The notes: generated by a model from the letters alone, not told the origin. A DNA stretch of 64,000 bases from Acidobacterium capsulatum ATCC 51196 (GCF_000022565.1 NC_012483.1:2294001-2358000), one strand, 5' to 3'. Counted from the first letter of the stretch, positions 8,078 to 18,028 are shown. Numbers and translations: made by a program.

Positions 8078-10291
8078 CTAGTTCGGCGTGTTGGCACCGC
8101 CGCCATTTTGCGCAATGCGCAGCCCGTTGAGCGTGCCGACATATTTCGCCACACCCTCATAAAGTGCCTCCGCAATGCGCTCGCGATACGAGGGCTCCGT
8201 CAGCAGATGAGCCGACTTCGAATTCGAGATGAAAGAAATCTCCGCCAGAATCGAGGGCATGTTCGCACCAATCAGCACCACGAAGGGCGCCTTGTGCACA
8301 CCGCGATTCTCAAAACCCGGGCCATTCACCGGCGCAAGATCTCCATATAAGCTCCGGTCCACATCCTCGGCAAAATCGCGCGACTCATTGATCTTGTCGG
8401 AGAGAGCAATCTTCTTCACCAGGTCTGAAAGCTGATGGATCGACTCATTCGACACCGCATTCTCGCGCGCCGCCAACTGCAGTGCATCCGCTGAACTGGT
8501 AAAGCTCAGGTAATACGTGGCCACGCCGCGCGCCGCCGCATCCGGGCTCGAGTTCACGTGGACCGAAATGAAAAGATCAGCCCGGTCCTGATTTGCAATC
8601 GCCGTGCGCGTCTCGAGCGGTATGAAGCGATCCGTATCGCGCGTGTAAACCACATCCGCGCCCAGCTTCTGCTTCAACAGCCGTCCCAGCCGCAACGCCA
8701 CGTCAAGCGCCACAGTCTTCTCTTCCAGGCCATTTGGCCCGATGGCTCCCGAGTCATGGCCGCCATGACCGGCATCGATCACAATCCGGTTGATCTTCAG
8801 TCCCAGCGCGCGCACCATCGTCGGCGCGGTTGCCGAGAGCGGTGGAACAACCGCGGGATGCCCGGGCACCACAGGTTGCATGCTCTCGAGCGGCGCAGGC
8901 AGTGAGCTTTCCGCTGCAGGCTTCGGCGAGCTTCTCCCCGTCGTGGCACGATGCGTCATCCTCGGCATCACTCTTGTGGCAGCAATGGCGGGCCGCGTGC
9001 CCGGCACCTTCGCGGCCACAGGCTGCGTCGAGGGCACTGGAGCGGTAACGGCCTGAGCCGCATGCGCAAAAGGATGCACCGGACGCGCCGGAACCGCAGC
9101 ACGCTCCACCGGCGCGGCATAGGTTCTCACCACAGTGTTGGAGGAGTTCGGGTAACCCACCCGGTTGGAGATTTGCGTCGTCTGCTCCGAGCCCGGCGCG
9201 CGCCCATGCACATCAATAATCAAACGCGGCGGATCAGGCAGATAGAACGCATAATAATCGCTGACCGGACTCACATTCAGTTCGATTTGAGCCACACCCG
9301 GGCGCTCTTCTGTGAGATGAATCTGCTTCAGAAAGCCGTTGTCGATAATCTCAGACGACCGCCCATTCAACCGCGAAGAAAGCCGCGCACCATACAAGTC
9401 AAAGTCAATGCGGTCAGGGTTCGTCTCCCGCGAAGCCTCATAGCGAACCTCCTGCTGCAGATTGATCGCGACACGCGTATAGCTCGGCGTTGACCAATGC
9501 CGAATACTCGTCACCAGCGGCAAAGGGCCATGAAAACTCGCCACCGCGGGTGCTTGCTCTACGACAGCCCGAACCGGCATTGCAGGAGCGCTTCGCTCCG
9601 ATTCCGCAGCCGCTCGCGCAGCAGGCCGCATCATCGGCTCGGTGGCCGCGCGCTCCACCCTCTGCGTCGAGGCTATGCGCTGAACGGGCGGCGGAGCCTC
9701 CTCAATGCTGTGCGCTGCAGAAGACCGCGAACGCAACGGACCCGCAGCCGCCTCCCGCTGTCCATCATCCCGGCGAAGATTCGCCAGCGCGTAGCGCGCT
9801 TCATTCGCCATGGCGCTGTGCGGATACATCTTCAGAAATAGCTTCAGCTTCGTCTGCGCGGCCCGATCCTCATGCAGATCACGCGCCTCAATCTCGCCTT
9901 CATCCAGCAGTGCCAGCACGCGATACGAGCTGCCCGGGTACTGTTTGCGCAAAAACTCGTACTGCCCTATCGCATCGCGTGACGCCTTTGGGTCATGAAA
10001 CGTCTGTCCATATTCGGCGAGCAGCGTGCCAACGGCATAGACCGAAGCTGCCGCATGCATCGAGCCAGGATCGCGATGATACACCACGCGATACGCATCC
10101 AGCACGCGCTCATACTCGGCCTCTGTGCGGTCCCGCGCAGGCTTCTGCTCAAGCGCCGAACGCAGGCGTGCCGCCTCGGCATAAGCATCCATGCGATGTC
10201 TCTGCCCGGCATGAGCCTGCCACCCTGCGCAAGCCACAAGTCCAAACAGACACCAACCGCAAATAGTAGATAACCGGTGCATGCGCGTCAT
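8078..10291 (-). CDS. N-acetylmuramoyl-L-alanine amidase (AMIN + Amidase_3)
   Basis: Periplasmic zinc enzyme that cleaves the amide bond between MurNAc and the peptide stem, usually to separate daughter cells. The 737-aa protein has a signal peptide (MTRMHRLSTICGWCLFG onward), a helical TPR-like region to about residue 190, a Pro/Ala-rich linker, an AMIN domain (around 245-370, peptidoglycan or pole targeting), a second low-complexity linker, and a C-terminal Amidase_3 domain. The catalytic domain shows IDAGHGGHDSGAIG (zinc His), LEEK (zinc Glu), DLFISVHVNSS (zinc His) and ILAEISFISN (catalytic Glu). The ATG at 10291 is chosen because it opens the signal peptide. It is longer than E. coli AmiC because of the N-terminal TPR-like part. 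Confidence 0.9.
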   Translation of the reverse strand: MTRMHRLSTICGWCLFGLVACAGWQAHAGQRHRMDAYAEAARLRSALEQKPARDRTEAEYERVLDAYRVVYHRDPGSMHAAASVYAVGTLLAEYGQTFHDPKASRDAIGQYEFLRKQYPGSSYRVLALLDEGEIEARDLHEDRAAQTKLKLFLKMYPHSAMANEARYALANLRRDDGQREAAAGPLRSRSSAAHSIEEAPPPVQRIASTQRVERAATEPMMRPAARAAAESERSAPAMPVRAVVEQAPAVASFHGPLPLVTSIRHWSTPSYTRVAINLQQEVRYEASRETNPDRIDFDLYGARLSSRLNGRSSEIIDNGFLKQIHLTEERPGVAQIELNVSPVSDYYAFYLPDPPRLIIDVHGRAPGSEQTTQISNRVGYPNSSNTVVRTYAAPVERAAVPARPVHPFAHAAQAVTAPVPSTQPVAAKVPGTRPAIAATRVMPRMTHRATTGRSSPKPAAESSLPAPLESMQPVVPGHPAVVPPLSATAPTMVRALGLKINRIVIDAGHGGHDSGAIGPNGLEEKTVALDVALRLGRLLKQKLGADVVYTRDTDRFIPLETRTAIANQDRADLFISVHVNSSPDAAARGVATYYLSFTSSADALQLAARENAVSNESIHQLSDLVKKIALSDKINESRDFAEDVDRSLYGDLAPVNGPGFENRGVHKAPFVVLIGANMPSILAEISFISNSKSAHLLTEPSYRERIAEALYEGVAKYVGTLNGLRIAQNGGGANTPN

Positions 10292-10304
10292 CAAGACTAG
10301 CTCG

Positions 10305-10310
10305 ATTATA
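10305..10310 (-). promoter_or_regulatory. Candidate -10 box for the amidase gene
   Basis: A perfect TATAAT on the minus strand lies 13 bases upstream of the ATG at 10291. No good -35 hexamer is seen at 16-18 bases, so this is a weak call based on the -10 box alone. Confidence 0.3.
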
Positions 10311-10399
10311 GGTTTCGCACGCACCCGATCCCGCATGGGGAACCCACCTTGGAACGTGATATCCAGATGCAGGAATCGCCTTCCCTATACGGGAAATGC

Positions 10400-10441
10400 A
10401 ACAGCCGGAGATGCCCAATGCCATAGGCTCCTCCGGCTGTT
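10400..10441 (-). terminator. Hairpin after alaS
   Basis: AACAGCCGGAG and CTCCGGCTGTT form a perfect 11-bp stem with a 20-base loop, 28 bases after the alaS stop. The following minus-strand sequence has only short T runs, so termination may be imperfect. Confidence 0.55.
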
Positions 10442-10468
10442 CATGAAGTCGGATGATGATCAGCGCAT

Positions 10469-13417
10469 CTATCCCAGCAGCGCCTTCACCACCTCAGGCA
10501 CACCGGCCAGCGCGGCATCCAGTTGCGAGGCATCCTTGCCGCCAGCCTCCGCCATGTCGGGCCGTCCACCGCCCGATCCGCCGACCTGCTTCGCCACCTG
10601 GGCCACCACCTTGCCGGCCTGCACCTTGCCGGTGAGGTCCTTGGTCACACCCACAATCAGCGCAACCTTACCCTCTTCCTGGGCCGAACCCAGCACCACC
10701 ACGCCCGAGCCCAACTGGTTACGCAGGTTATCCACCAGCGTGCGCATCTGTCCGCGATCCAGTTGATCCACTCGCTGCGCCAGCACCTTAACGCCGTTCA
10801 CCTCGGCCGCCTGGTTTGCCGCACCCGACACTGCCGAGGCCGCGGACTTCATCCGCACCTGGTCCAGCTCGCGCTTGAGCTTCTTCAGCTCTTCGTCCTG
10901 CGCCGCCAGCCGATGCTGCAATGCCTCTGCCGGAGACATCTCCGCACTCGGCGCCAGTTGTGCCGCCAGTTGCGCCACCTGGTAGCCGCGCCGGAACTCA
11001 TCGAGCGCACCGAGTCCGGTCACCGCTTCCACGCGCCGCACGCCAGAGGAGACGCTACCCTCGCTCATCAGCTTCACGACGCCAATCTCGCCCGTCGCAC
11101 CCGTGTGCGTACCGCCGCAAAGCTCCGTCGAGAAGTCGCCAATCTTCACCACGCGCACCCGCTCGCCATACTTTTCGCCAAAGAGCGCCATCGCGTGATA
11201 CTCATTCACCGCGACATCAATCGGCACATCCTCAATCGTCTCCACGCGCGTATTGACCAGCACCTGCCGGTTGATGAGGTCTTCAATGTCCTTGAGTTCC
11301 TCATCGGCAATCTGCGTGAAGTGCGAGAAGTCAAAGCGCAGCCGCCCCGGCTCCACCAGTGAGCCGGCCTGCTTCACATGCGTGCCCAGCACCTCGCGCA
11401 GCGCCGCATGCAGCAGGTGCGTGCCGGTATGGTTGCGGCGGGTCGCCGCGCGGAAATCCGCATCCACCACCGTATCCACCTTGTCGCCAAGCGCCAGCGT
11501 CTGCCGCAGCACGGCCTTGTGCGCAAACACGCCCTGCACCGGCTTCGTGCAGCCGCTCACCTCCGCCACCACTGAGTTGTGATCGTCAGAATAGAGCCAG
11601 CCATGATCGCCCATCTGGCCGCCGGAGTCGGCATAGAAGCTGGTCGCGTTCAACACCACTTCCACCGCATCGCCGGGATTCGCCGCCTTCACGCCCTGCC
11701 CATCCTTCACAATGGCGAGCACCTCGGCGCCCTCCACCCGCAACTTGCCGTAGCCTTCGAAGATCGTCTTCGGCAACTCCCGATACACCGGGCTCGCGGA
11801 TTGCTTCGCGCCGCCCTTCCACGAAGCACGCGCCCGCGCCTGCTCCTCGGCCCGCGCCTCTTCAAAACCGGTCAGATCGAAGTCAATGCCCGCATCCCGC
11901 GCCGCATCCATCATGAAATCAAGCGGCAGACCATAGGTTTCATACAAATGAAAGGCTTCGCGTCCATGCAGCACACGTCTTTCACTGCCGGAACCATCAC
12001 CAAAACCCGCGCCGCTACCGCTACCACCGCCAAAGCCGGAACCATCACCAAAACCCGCGCCGTCGCCTGTCCCCGCGCCTGAACCCCATCGGTCGCCAGA
12101 ATCAGAACCATTGCCTGCAGCTTCAGATCGAATAAGCTGGTCGAGTTGCGCCGACCCCACCTCCAGCACCCGAGCAAACTGCCGTTCCTCGGCCTCCACC
12201 ACTTTCGCCACGCGCTCCGCGCTCTCCTTCAACTCCGGATACGCCACCTGCATCTCATCGCGCACCGCATACACCATCTGGCCCATGAAGGGCTGCTCCT
12301 GCCCAAGCAGGCGTCCGTGCCGAATGCCGCGCCGCAGAATCTTGCGCAGCACATATCCGCGCCCTTCATTGGCCGGCAACACTCCGTCTGAAATCAGAAA
12401 CGTTGCCGCGCGCGCGTGATCGGCGATGATACGCAAAGAAGCGTTGCCGGTGAGTTCCTTACCCTCGGGGGCTAAAACCCCTTCCTGTTTTGCGCCATGA
12501 GCGGCACGACTCAAGTCGTTCCCGGATACATCGCCTTCGCCCTGACTGCCCTTGGCTGGCTCGCTGACTTGCTGACTGGCTGACTGGCTGACTCGCACGC
12601 CCGTCAGCTCCGCAGCCTTTTGTATCAGCGGAGTGAACAAATCCGTCTCAAAGTTACTGACCTTACCCTGCAGCACCGAGGCCAGGCGCTCCAGGCCCGC
12701 GCCGGTATCAATCGAGGGCTTCGGCAGCAGCGCCAGCTCCCCATTCGCGCTGCGGTCAAACTGCATGAAGACCAGGTTCCAGATCTCCACATACCGCGCA
12801 TCGTCCTGCCCAAAAGGCTTGTCCACGCCCGGCGTCTCGGCCGCGTCCATGCCCATGTCGTAGAAGATCTCCGAACATGGTCCGCAGGGGCCCGTATCAC
12901 CCATCTGCCAGAAGTTATCCTTCGCGCCAAACTCAAAAATGCGCTCGGCCGGCACGCCTTGCCCGCGCCACAGCTCATACGCCTCTTCATCGCGCGGCAC
13001 GCCATTCTCGCCCTTGAAGATCGTGACGTAGAGCTTCTCCTTCGGAATGCCCAGCCAGTCCAGCGAGGTCACCAGCTCCCACGCATAGGCAATGGCGTCG
13101 GCCTTGAAGTAGTCGCCAAAGCTGAAGTTGCCCAGCATCTCAAAGAAGGTATGGTGGCGCCGCGTGAAGCCCACGTTCTCGAGGTCATTGTGCTTGCCGC
13201 CCGCGCGCACGCACTTCTGCGAGGTCGTGGCGCGTGCATAGTCGCGATGCTCCAGCCCTAGAAACACGTCTTTGAACTGATTCATGCCCGCGTTGGTAAA
13301 GAGCAGCGTCGGATCGTTCGCCGGCACCAGCGACGAGGAATGGACACGGCGGTGTCCCTTGGTTTCAAAGAAGCGGAGGAATGTCTCGCGAATGTCAGAG
13401 CCAGAGCGGTATTGCAT
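10469..13417 (-). CDS. alaS: Alanyl-tRNA synthetase with two inserted low-complexity segments
   Basis: Charges tRNA-Ala in the cytoplasm. The 982-aa protein has the class II catalytic core (motif around [19 protein letters not shown] and [12 protein letters not shown]), an editing domain with HTGTH at 663-667 and CGGTH at 767-771 (zinc ligands), and a C-terminal DHHA1/C-Ala domain ending [17 protein letters not shown]. It is about 100 residues longer than E. coli AlaRS. One insertion (about 275-324) sits between ELTGV and [10 protein letters not shown] and contains a palindromic repeat element read in frame. A second (about 435-479) is almost pure Gly/Ser/Asp/Phe. Both lie in loops between conserved blocks, so activity is probably kept. 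The gene follows the DUF429 gene by 13 bases and may be in one operon with it and the phosphatase. Confidence 0.95.
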   Translation of the reverse strand: MQYRSGSDIRETFLRFFETKGHRRVHSSSLVPANDPTLLFTNAGMNQFKDVFLGLEHRDYARATTSQKCVRAGGKHNDLENVGFTRRHHTFFEMLGNFSFGDYFKADAIAYAWELVTSLDWLGIPKEKLYVTIFKGENGVPRDEEAYELWRGQGVPAERIFEFGAKDNFWQMGDTGPCGPCSEIFYDMGMDAAETPGVDKPFGQDDARYVEIWNLVFMQFDRSANGELALLPKPSIDTGAGLERLASVLQGKVSNFETDLFTPLIQKAAELTGVRVSQSASQQVSEPAKGSQGEGDVSGNDLSRAAHGAKQEGVLAPEGKELTGNASLRIIADHARAATFLISDGVLPANEGRGYVLRKILRRGIRHGRLLGQEQPFMGQMVYAVRDEMQVAYPELKESAERVAKVVEAEERQFARVLEVGSAQLDQLIRSEAAGNGSDSGDRWGSGAGTGDGAGFGDGSGFGGGSGSGAGFGDGSGSERRVLHGREAFHLYETYGLPLDFMMDAARDAGIDFDLTGFEEARAEEQARARASWKGGAKQSASPVYRELPKTIFEGYGKLRVEGAEVLAIVKDGQGVKAANPGDAVEVVLNATSFYADSGGQMGDHGWLYSDDHNSVVAEVSGCTKPVQGVFAHKAVLRQTLALGDKVDTVVDADFRAATRRNHTGTHLLHAALREVLGTHVKQAGSLVEPGRLRFDFSHFTQIADEELKDIEDLINRQVLVNTRVETIEDVPIDVAVNEYHAMALFGEKYGERVRVVKIGDFSTELCGGTHTGATGEIGVVKLMSEGSVSSGVRRVEAVTGLGALDEFRRGYQVAQLAAQLAPSAEMSPAEALQHRLAAQDEELKKLKRELDQVRMKSAASAVSGAANQAAEVNGVKVLAQRVDQLDRGQMRTLVDNLRNQLGSGVVVLGSAQEEGKVALIVGVTKDLTGKVQAGKVVAQVAKQVGGSGGGRPDMAEAGGKDASQLDAALAGVPEVVKALLG
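11985..12120 (-). repeat. Gly/Ser-coding tandem repeat inside alaS
   Basis: A 27-base sequence occurs identically at 11988-12014 and 12036-12062, a period of 48 bases (16 codons). It encodes GAGFGDGSG twice within the Gly-rich block at residues 435-479. The surrounding triplets are degenerate versions, suggesting expansion by slippage. Confidence 0.8.
12461..12523 (-). repeat. Two-palindrome repeat element inside alaS coding sequence
   Basis: On the coding strand this segment has palindrome ACGACTTGAGTCGT, a spacer with GGCGCAAAAC, and palindrome GGGGTTTTAGCCCC followed by CGAGGG. The same order (palindrome, spacer with GTCGCAAAAG, GGGCTTCAGCCCCCGAGGG) occurs in non-coding DNA at 59203-59266. 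It is read without a stop as residues 299-319, starting [10 protein letters not shown]. Confidence 0.7.
12562..12593. repeat. Four 8-bp tandem repeats inside alaS
   Basis: The octamer NGCTGACT occurs four times in a row. Because eight is not a multiple of three it is read in changing frame, giving the Ser/Gln/Val-rich stretch [10 protein letters not shown] just before the palindromic element. Confidence 0.8.
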
Positions 13418-13430
13418 AGCTCCAGTGTAA

Positions 13431-14339
13431 TCAACGGCCTGAGCTTGCGCTCAATCGCCCTGCGGCACCCAGATGCGGAACCCAGATGCGGCCCTCCAGC
13501 CGTTCGTCCCCCTCGGCGGCCTGCGCCAGATGCGCAAACTGTTCGCGATGCCGCCACATGCCCAGCGCCGACAGCAGCGCATCGAAAGCATCTTCTGACG
13601 CAGCAGCCTCCGCCAGCAGGTCCTCGCGCAGCCACTTCCTGCAGGCTTCGTCCTGCATCAGCTTCCTCAGTTCCCGCGCCCTCTCCGCTGCGCTCGACTT
13701 GGTGCAGTCGCCCGTAAAAACACGCGGATAAATCTCCACCACCAGCGGCGCATCCGGCAGCGCCGGTTGCTCAAAAGGCCAAATCCTGAAACCCGCCCGC
13801 CGCAACGCCTGCAATAGGGGAATGCCCCGCAGCGTCCCGGTGCCCACCGCCCCCGCGCCCCCTACCTGAAAAGGCGACTTCGGCTGCGTTCTACGAATGC
13901 CCGCGAGCGGCTCACGATCCGTGCGCCGAAAGCCACGCTCCGGCCGCTCCACAAATTCACCCGGCTTTTTCACGCCGGGCCGTCCCCAGAACCACGGCTT
14001 CGCGCCGCGCATCCACGACTCGCCTTCAGTCGCGGCGACACTCCAGAAGTCGGCAGCGCTCCCGCAGCCGCACTCCTCGCGCACAAACCATGCCGGATAA
14101 GAAAATGCGAAGTCGAGCCCCACTACCAGATTCCGAGTCTCCGCGGCGGCTTCCATCAGCCATTCAGCGGTCTCCTCGCGCGTGCGGCCCGCCGTTAGAG
14201 TCAGAGGCCGCTCATGGCGCTCCGGCCACAAATCCGCCACCCAGATGTGCCGTTTCTGGCCGCTCTTTGCCTCCGCGCCCGACCAGTCCACGGCAATCAT
14301 CCGCGCGGGCTCTCTCCGCATCTTCTGCTTCGCAGGCAA
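13431..14339 (-). CDS. DUF429 family protein (predicted RNase H-like nuclease fold)
   Basis: A 302-aa soluble protein beginning with [15 protein letters not shown] at residues 14-28, the acidic first strand typical of DUF429. Later it has [15 protein letters not shown] and [15 protein letters not shown], a second acidic patch expected in this fold. Family members are predicted, not proven, to be nucleases or phosphotransfer proteins. It starts five bases after the stop of the phosphatase gene and ends 13 bases before alaS, so all three are probably co-transcribed. No functional link to alanylation is known to me. The C-terminus (RLSASSGR) is not conserved-looking. Confidence 0.8.
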   Translation of the reverse strand: MPAKQKMRREPARMIAVDWSGAEAKSGQKRHIWVADLWPERHERPLTLTAGRTREETAEWLMEAAAETRNLVVGLDFAFSYPAWFVREECGCGSAADFWSVAATEGESWMRGAKPWFWGRPGVKKPGEFVERPERGFRRTDREPLAGIRRTQPKSPFQVGGAGAVGTGTLRGIPLLQALRRAGFRIWPFEQPALPDAPLVVEIYPRVFTGDCTKSSAAERARELRKLMQDEACRKWLREDLLAEAAASEDAFDALLSALGMWRHREQFAHLAQAAEGDERLEGRIWVPHLGAAGRLSASSGR

Positions 14340-14344
14340 AGCCG

Positions 14345-16918
14345 CTACTCAGCCTCGCATTTGAGCACCAGCAGCGTCATGTCATCATGCTGCGGAGCGC
14401 CCGCTGTAAAACGATCCGCCGCCTGCAGAACCGCTTCCAGTATCTGCGCGGCCGATCCCTTCGCAGCCTCGCGCGCAGCCCCAATCATGCCCTCTTCGCC
14501 CCATTCTTCTTCTCGCGCCGTCATCGCCTCACTGATGCCATCCGTATAAAGCAGCAACAGGTCGCCCGGTTCCAGAACAATGCGCTGCTCGGCATATTGC
14601 GCCTTCGGCAGCAGGCCCACCACCGGCCCTGAAGCCTCAATGCGAATTACCTCTTCGCCGCGCACAATCAGCGGCGGATTGTGTCCCGCATTCACGCACT
14701 CCAGCTCGCGCGTCTTCGCGTCAAAGGCTCCAAAGAAAAAGGTGGCATACCGGTTCTGCGCCGAGGCCTCATACACCAGGCCATTCATCTGCTCCATCAG
14801 GCAGGCAAAATTGTTATGGCTGGCCAGCGTCAGCCCGCGCAGCGAAGCCCGCAGGCTCGCCATCAACAGCGCCGCCGAGATTCCCTTGCCGGAAACATCG
14901 CCAATCGCAATGCCCACGCGCCCATCGCGCAACAGCAGCATGTCATAGTAATCGCCGCCCACGCCCTGGGCCGGACGGCAATAGCCCGCCAGCGAGAGCC
15001 TGGGCAGCGAGGGCGCATCCTGCGGAAAGAGCCGCTCCTGCACCTCGCGCGCAATCTCAATCTCTCTCTGCGTGCGTTCGCGTTGCGCGGCTTCGTGCGC
15101 CAGCGACTGCACCAGCTCGCTCACCTCCAGCGCCAGGCCAGTCTGCGAAGCCACCGTCTGCAGCAGGCGCAGGTCACTGCGCGAATAAGCCGCCTCTGAC
15201 TTCTTCGGCCCCAGCGCCATCACGCCCATCAACCGTTGCCGCCCCGGCACCGGCAGCAATACCTCGGCATGCAGCCCATCGAGCGTCTGCCGCTCCGTGG
15301 AATCCGCCATCAAGTACCACGCATCGGGCCGCCGTTCTGAGAGCCGCGCCGGTTCATTGCTCAGCGCCAGCCGCCGCACCGCCGAGGAATGCGCCGTGAG
15401 CGTCAGCGTACCGTCAATGGGCAGTCCAATCGCCTGCTGCAACTGGAACGATTCGCCACTGCGCAACAGCAGCGCGATATTCTCCACGTGCAGCGTGTCG
15501 GCAATGCGGCGCACCACCGTCTCCAGCAGCGGCTGCGCATCGGTGAAGCGCAGCACCTCTTCTGACAACTCGGTCATCACCAACTCGGCGTTGTAGGCCT
15601 CGCGAAAGAACTTGCGGTCGAGCCACTCGCGCGCACGCTTGGGCGCTACAAAAAGCAGCAGCAGCACAATCGCGATAAAGATTGCCGGGCCCACCCAACG
15701 CAAGCTGCTGTGGCTCGACTCATGTGTCCCCGGAGCCAGCAGAATCAACGCCGCCCCCAGTATCAGCACCACCTGCAGCACCCAGATGCCGGTGCGCGCC
15801 AGCAGATACCGTGTCCCCGAGCGCAGCAGCACCCGCACATCCATGGCCCGCTCCACCAGCACCACATAGACCATGGAGGCCGGAGCAAAGGTGAAGAACA
15901 ACGTTCCCACATAGGTGAGCCACATGCCATGAGCGCGCAGATTCACCCCCAGATCGGGCAGCAGAACAAAAACGATCAGAACCGCGCCGAGACCAACAGA
16001 CATGCCCGTGAGAAGCACGCGCATGCGCCGCCGCGTATCGGCGGAGGACGCCGAGCGCAGTTTGTCCACCATGAGCGCAACACAACTCAGCACACAAAGC
16101 AGATTCAGAACATTGTCCGCGTTCTGCGCAAACGTTGACGCGGCAGCGAGCCAGGGAGGATTGCCATCGGCCACCATCTCGCGCACAGCGACCGGAGCAA
16201 GGACCGCGAAGGCACACAGCATGGGAACGATAATCAGATATTTCAGCCACGGAAAGCGGATGTCGATGCGCGAGCGCTCGGGAAAATATAGACCAAATAA
16301 AAGTAAGCAAAGAATGCCGTAGAACTGCAGCAGCTGATACCAGGCCATCTCCGGCACGAACAAGGGAACTGGCGCGTTGCCGGGCTGGTAGAACATCACG
16401 CTGGGAAAAGCCAGAAGGAAGTAGAAGAGCCAGGCGTTGAGGTCCGTGGGCCGGGCAAAGAGCACCCACGAGCCCAGCAGCAGGCAGATCAGCGACATTC
16501 CCAAAAAGACCCCGGCCTCGCCCCAGTACTTGCTGGCAGAGACCACAGGCTCGGGTGCCATCCGGATCGCCGCCGTGCCCTGCTGGCCGTTTGCCGACCG
16601 GTAGCCCACCAGCAGCAAGGTGCCGGGCGCCACGGCGGTCAGTTGGTTCCACTGAATCTGGCCGTGGTAGGGCACATGATTCAAAGAAACAATCCTGTCG
16701 CCCACCTTCAGGCCAGCCTCGGCGGCCTCGGGTTTGACAGAGGTAACCCTCAGAGAATCACTGTCAAAACCAAAGGGATCCCGCACATGATGGCTGGCAT
16801 GAACCGTCCAGTCCCAGTCGGCCGCAGTGCTAGAGACCCAGTAGCCCAGTCCAGCCAGGATGCAAAGCACCGCCAGCGCTCGCCACCATCCCACCCGCAG
16901 ATTCTGACCGGTCTTCAT
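14345..16918 (-). CDS. PDZ-membrane-GAF-SpoIIE/PP2C serine phosphatase
   Basis: An 857-aa membrane sensor phosphatase. Order: one N-terminal helix (about 10-30); a PDZ-like domain (about 35-110, with VKPEAAEAGLKVGDRIVSL); six to eight membrane helices (about 125-400); a GAF-like domain (about 455-600); then a SpoIIE-type PP2C domain. The catalytic part shows GVGGDYYDMLLL, GIAIGDVSGKGISAALL and DLLLLYTDGISEA, with metal-binding aspartates present, so it should be active. Such RsbU-like proteins usually dephosphorylate anti-anti-sigma factors in partner-switching stress pathways; no STAS partner or HPK anti-sigma gene is in the window. The ATG at 16918 is chosen since it follows a GGGGG tract and starts the membrane anchor; a start at 16957 would also be open. 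Confidence 0.88.
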   Translation of the reverse strand: MKTGQNLRVGWWRALAVLCILAGLGYWVSSTAADWDWTVHASHHVRDPFGFDSDSLRVTSVKPEAAEAGLKVGDRIVSLNHVPYHGQIQWNQLTAVAPGTLLLVGYRSANGQQGTAAIRMAPEPVVSASKYWGEAGVFLGMSLICLLLGSWVLFARPTDLNAWLFYFLLAFPSVMFYQPGNAPVPLFVPEMAWYQLLQFYGILCLLLFGLYFPERSRIDIRFPWLKYLIIVPMLCAFAVLAPVAVREMVADGNPPWLAAASTFAQNADNVLNLLCVLSCVALMVDKLRSASSADTRRRMRVLLTGMSVGLGAVLIVFVLLPDLGVNLRAHGMWLTYVGTLFFTFAPASMVYVVLVERAMDVRVLLRSGTRYLLARTGIWVLQVVLILGAALILLAPGTHESSHSSLRWVGPAIFIAIVLLLLFVAPKRAREWLDRKFFREAYNAELVMTELSEEVLRFTDAQPLLETVVRRIADTLHVENIALLLRSGESFQLQQAIGLPIDGTLTLTAHSSAVRRLALSNEPARLSERRPDAWYLMADSTERQTLDGLHAEVLLPVPGRQRLMGVMALGPKKSEAAYSRSDLRLLQTVASQTGLALEVSELVQSLAHEAAQRERTQREIEIAREVQERLFPQDAPSLPRLSLAGYCRPAQGVGGDYYDMLLLRDGRVGIAIGDVSGKGISAALLMASLRASLRGLTLASHNNFACLMEQMNGLVYEASAQNRYATFFFGAFDAKTRELECVNAGHNPPLIVRGEEVIRIEASGPVVGLLPKAQYAEQRIVLEPGDLLLLYTDGISEAMTAREEEWGEEGMIGAAREAAKGSAAQILEAVLQAADRFTAGAPQHDDMTLLVLKCEAE

Positions 16919-17066
16919 GTGCCCCCATACTAACCGGGCATGAAGTGGGTCTCCCACAACATTCTCGTGCCCGGCGCGCCACTCTCAAATGCCTTACGGG
17001 CAGTAGGCCGCGGTGGTTCCCGAGGAGTATGGTGTTAGGCGAATCCATTTGGAGGGATTTACCCCA

Positions 17067-18011
17067 ATGAATCGTTTGATCGGCCTGGCCGCGGCGGTCG
17101 CGTTTTCGGCTACCGCCTTCGCACAGGCCCATACCCCGGCGCGACCGCCCATCACAGGCGTCTCGCACATCTCCGTCTATACCAGCCACCCGGAGCAGGC
17201 CCAGCACTTCTACCAGCACGACCTCGGCTTCAAGAAGATGCCCGACCCTGAGAATCCGGCCGGAGTCCGCTACTACGTCGACTCCCGGCAATTTGTCGAG
17301 GTGCTGCCGCTGCCGGCCGGCCAGGGCGTCAATCGCCTTGACCACATCGGCTGGATCACCACCAATGCTCGCGCGATGCGGCTCTATCTCAAGGCACACG
17401 GCGTCACCGTTCCCGAGCAGGTGCAGCACGGCAACGACGGCAGCTACTGGTTCAACGTGCACGATCCAGAGGGCAACAAGGTCCAGTTCCTGCAGCCACC
17501 CGCGCATGGCGTCTCCATGGCAGGCGCTGACCCCATCGGGCATCGCATGATCCACGTCGGCATGCTCGTTCACAGTCGCGCGAAGGAAGACACTTTTTAC
17601 CGCGACATTCTCGGCTTCCGCCCCTACTGGTACGGCGGCATGCAGACCGGCAAAATTGACTGGGTATCGCAGCAGGTGCCCAACGGCCGCGACTGGCTCG
17701 AATACATGCTCACCAGCGGCCCCTCCGGCAGCGGCATTCCCGCAAACATCTCCCAGCACCAGCTTGGCGTTCTCGACCACTTCTCCATCGGTGTCGTCAA
17801 CATGGAGAAGGCCGTGACCACACTCGACTCCGAGGGCCGCCTCAAGGGCAATGAACACCAGCATGGTCCGCAACTGGGCCGCGACGGCAAATGGCAGTTC
17901 AATCTCTATGATCCGGATGAGATTCGTGTCGAGCTGATGGAGTACAAGCCGGCAGAAAAGCCTTGCTGCTCCCCCTTCACCGCCGCCAACCCGGTGCCGC
18001 CCACGCACTAA
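17067..18011 (+). CDS. Secreted VOC (glyoxalase/dioxygenase superfamily) protein
   Basis: A 314-aa protein with a signal peptide (MNRLIGLAAAVAFSATAFA) and two VOC modules of about 120 residues. The first begins GVSHISVYTSHPEQAQHFY and the second GHRMIHVGMLVHSRAKEDTFY. Each carries the metal-ligand type His near its start and Glu/His in later strands (LDHIGWIT, DHFSIGV, RVELMEY). VOC proteins include glyoxalases, ring-cleaving dioxygenases and resistance proteins, so the reaction cannot be chosen. Export to the periplasm is less usual for the family. GGAGGG ten bases before the ATG fixes the start. A strong terminator follows at once. The nearest neighbour on the other strand is a glycosyltransferase gene. 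Confidence 0.83.
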   Translation: MNRLIGLAAAVAFSATAFAQAHTPARPPITGVSHISVYTSHPEQAQHFYQHDLGFKKMPDPENPAGVRYYVDSRQFVEVLPLPAGQGVNRLDHIGWITTNARAMRLYLKAHGVTVPEQVQHGNDGSYWFNVHDPEGNKVQFLQPPAHGVSMAGADPIGHRMIHVGMLVHSRAKEDTFYRDILGFRPYWYGGMQTGKIDWVSQQVPNGRDWLEYMLTSGPSGSGIPANISQHQLGVLDHFSIGVVNMEKAVTTLDSEGRLKGNEHQHGPQLGRDGKWQFNLYDPDEIRVELMEYKPAEKPCCSPFTAANPVPPTH

Positions 18012-18028
18012 GCTTTGCTGCACACAAG

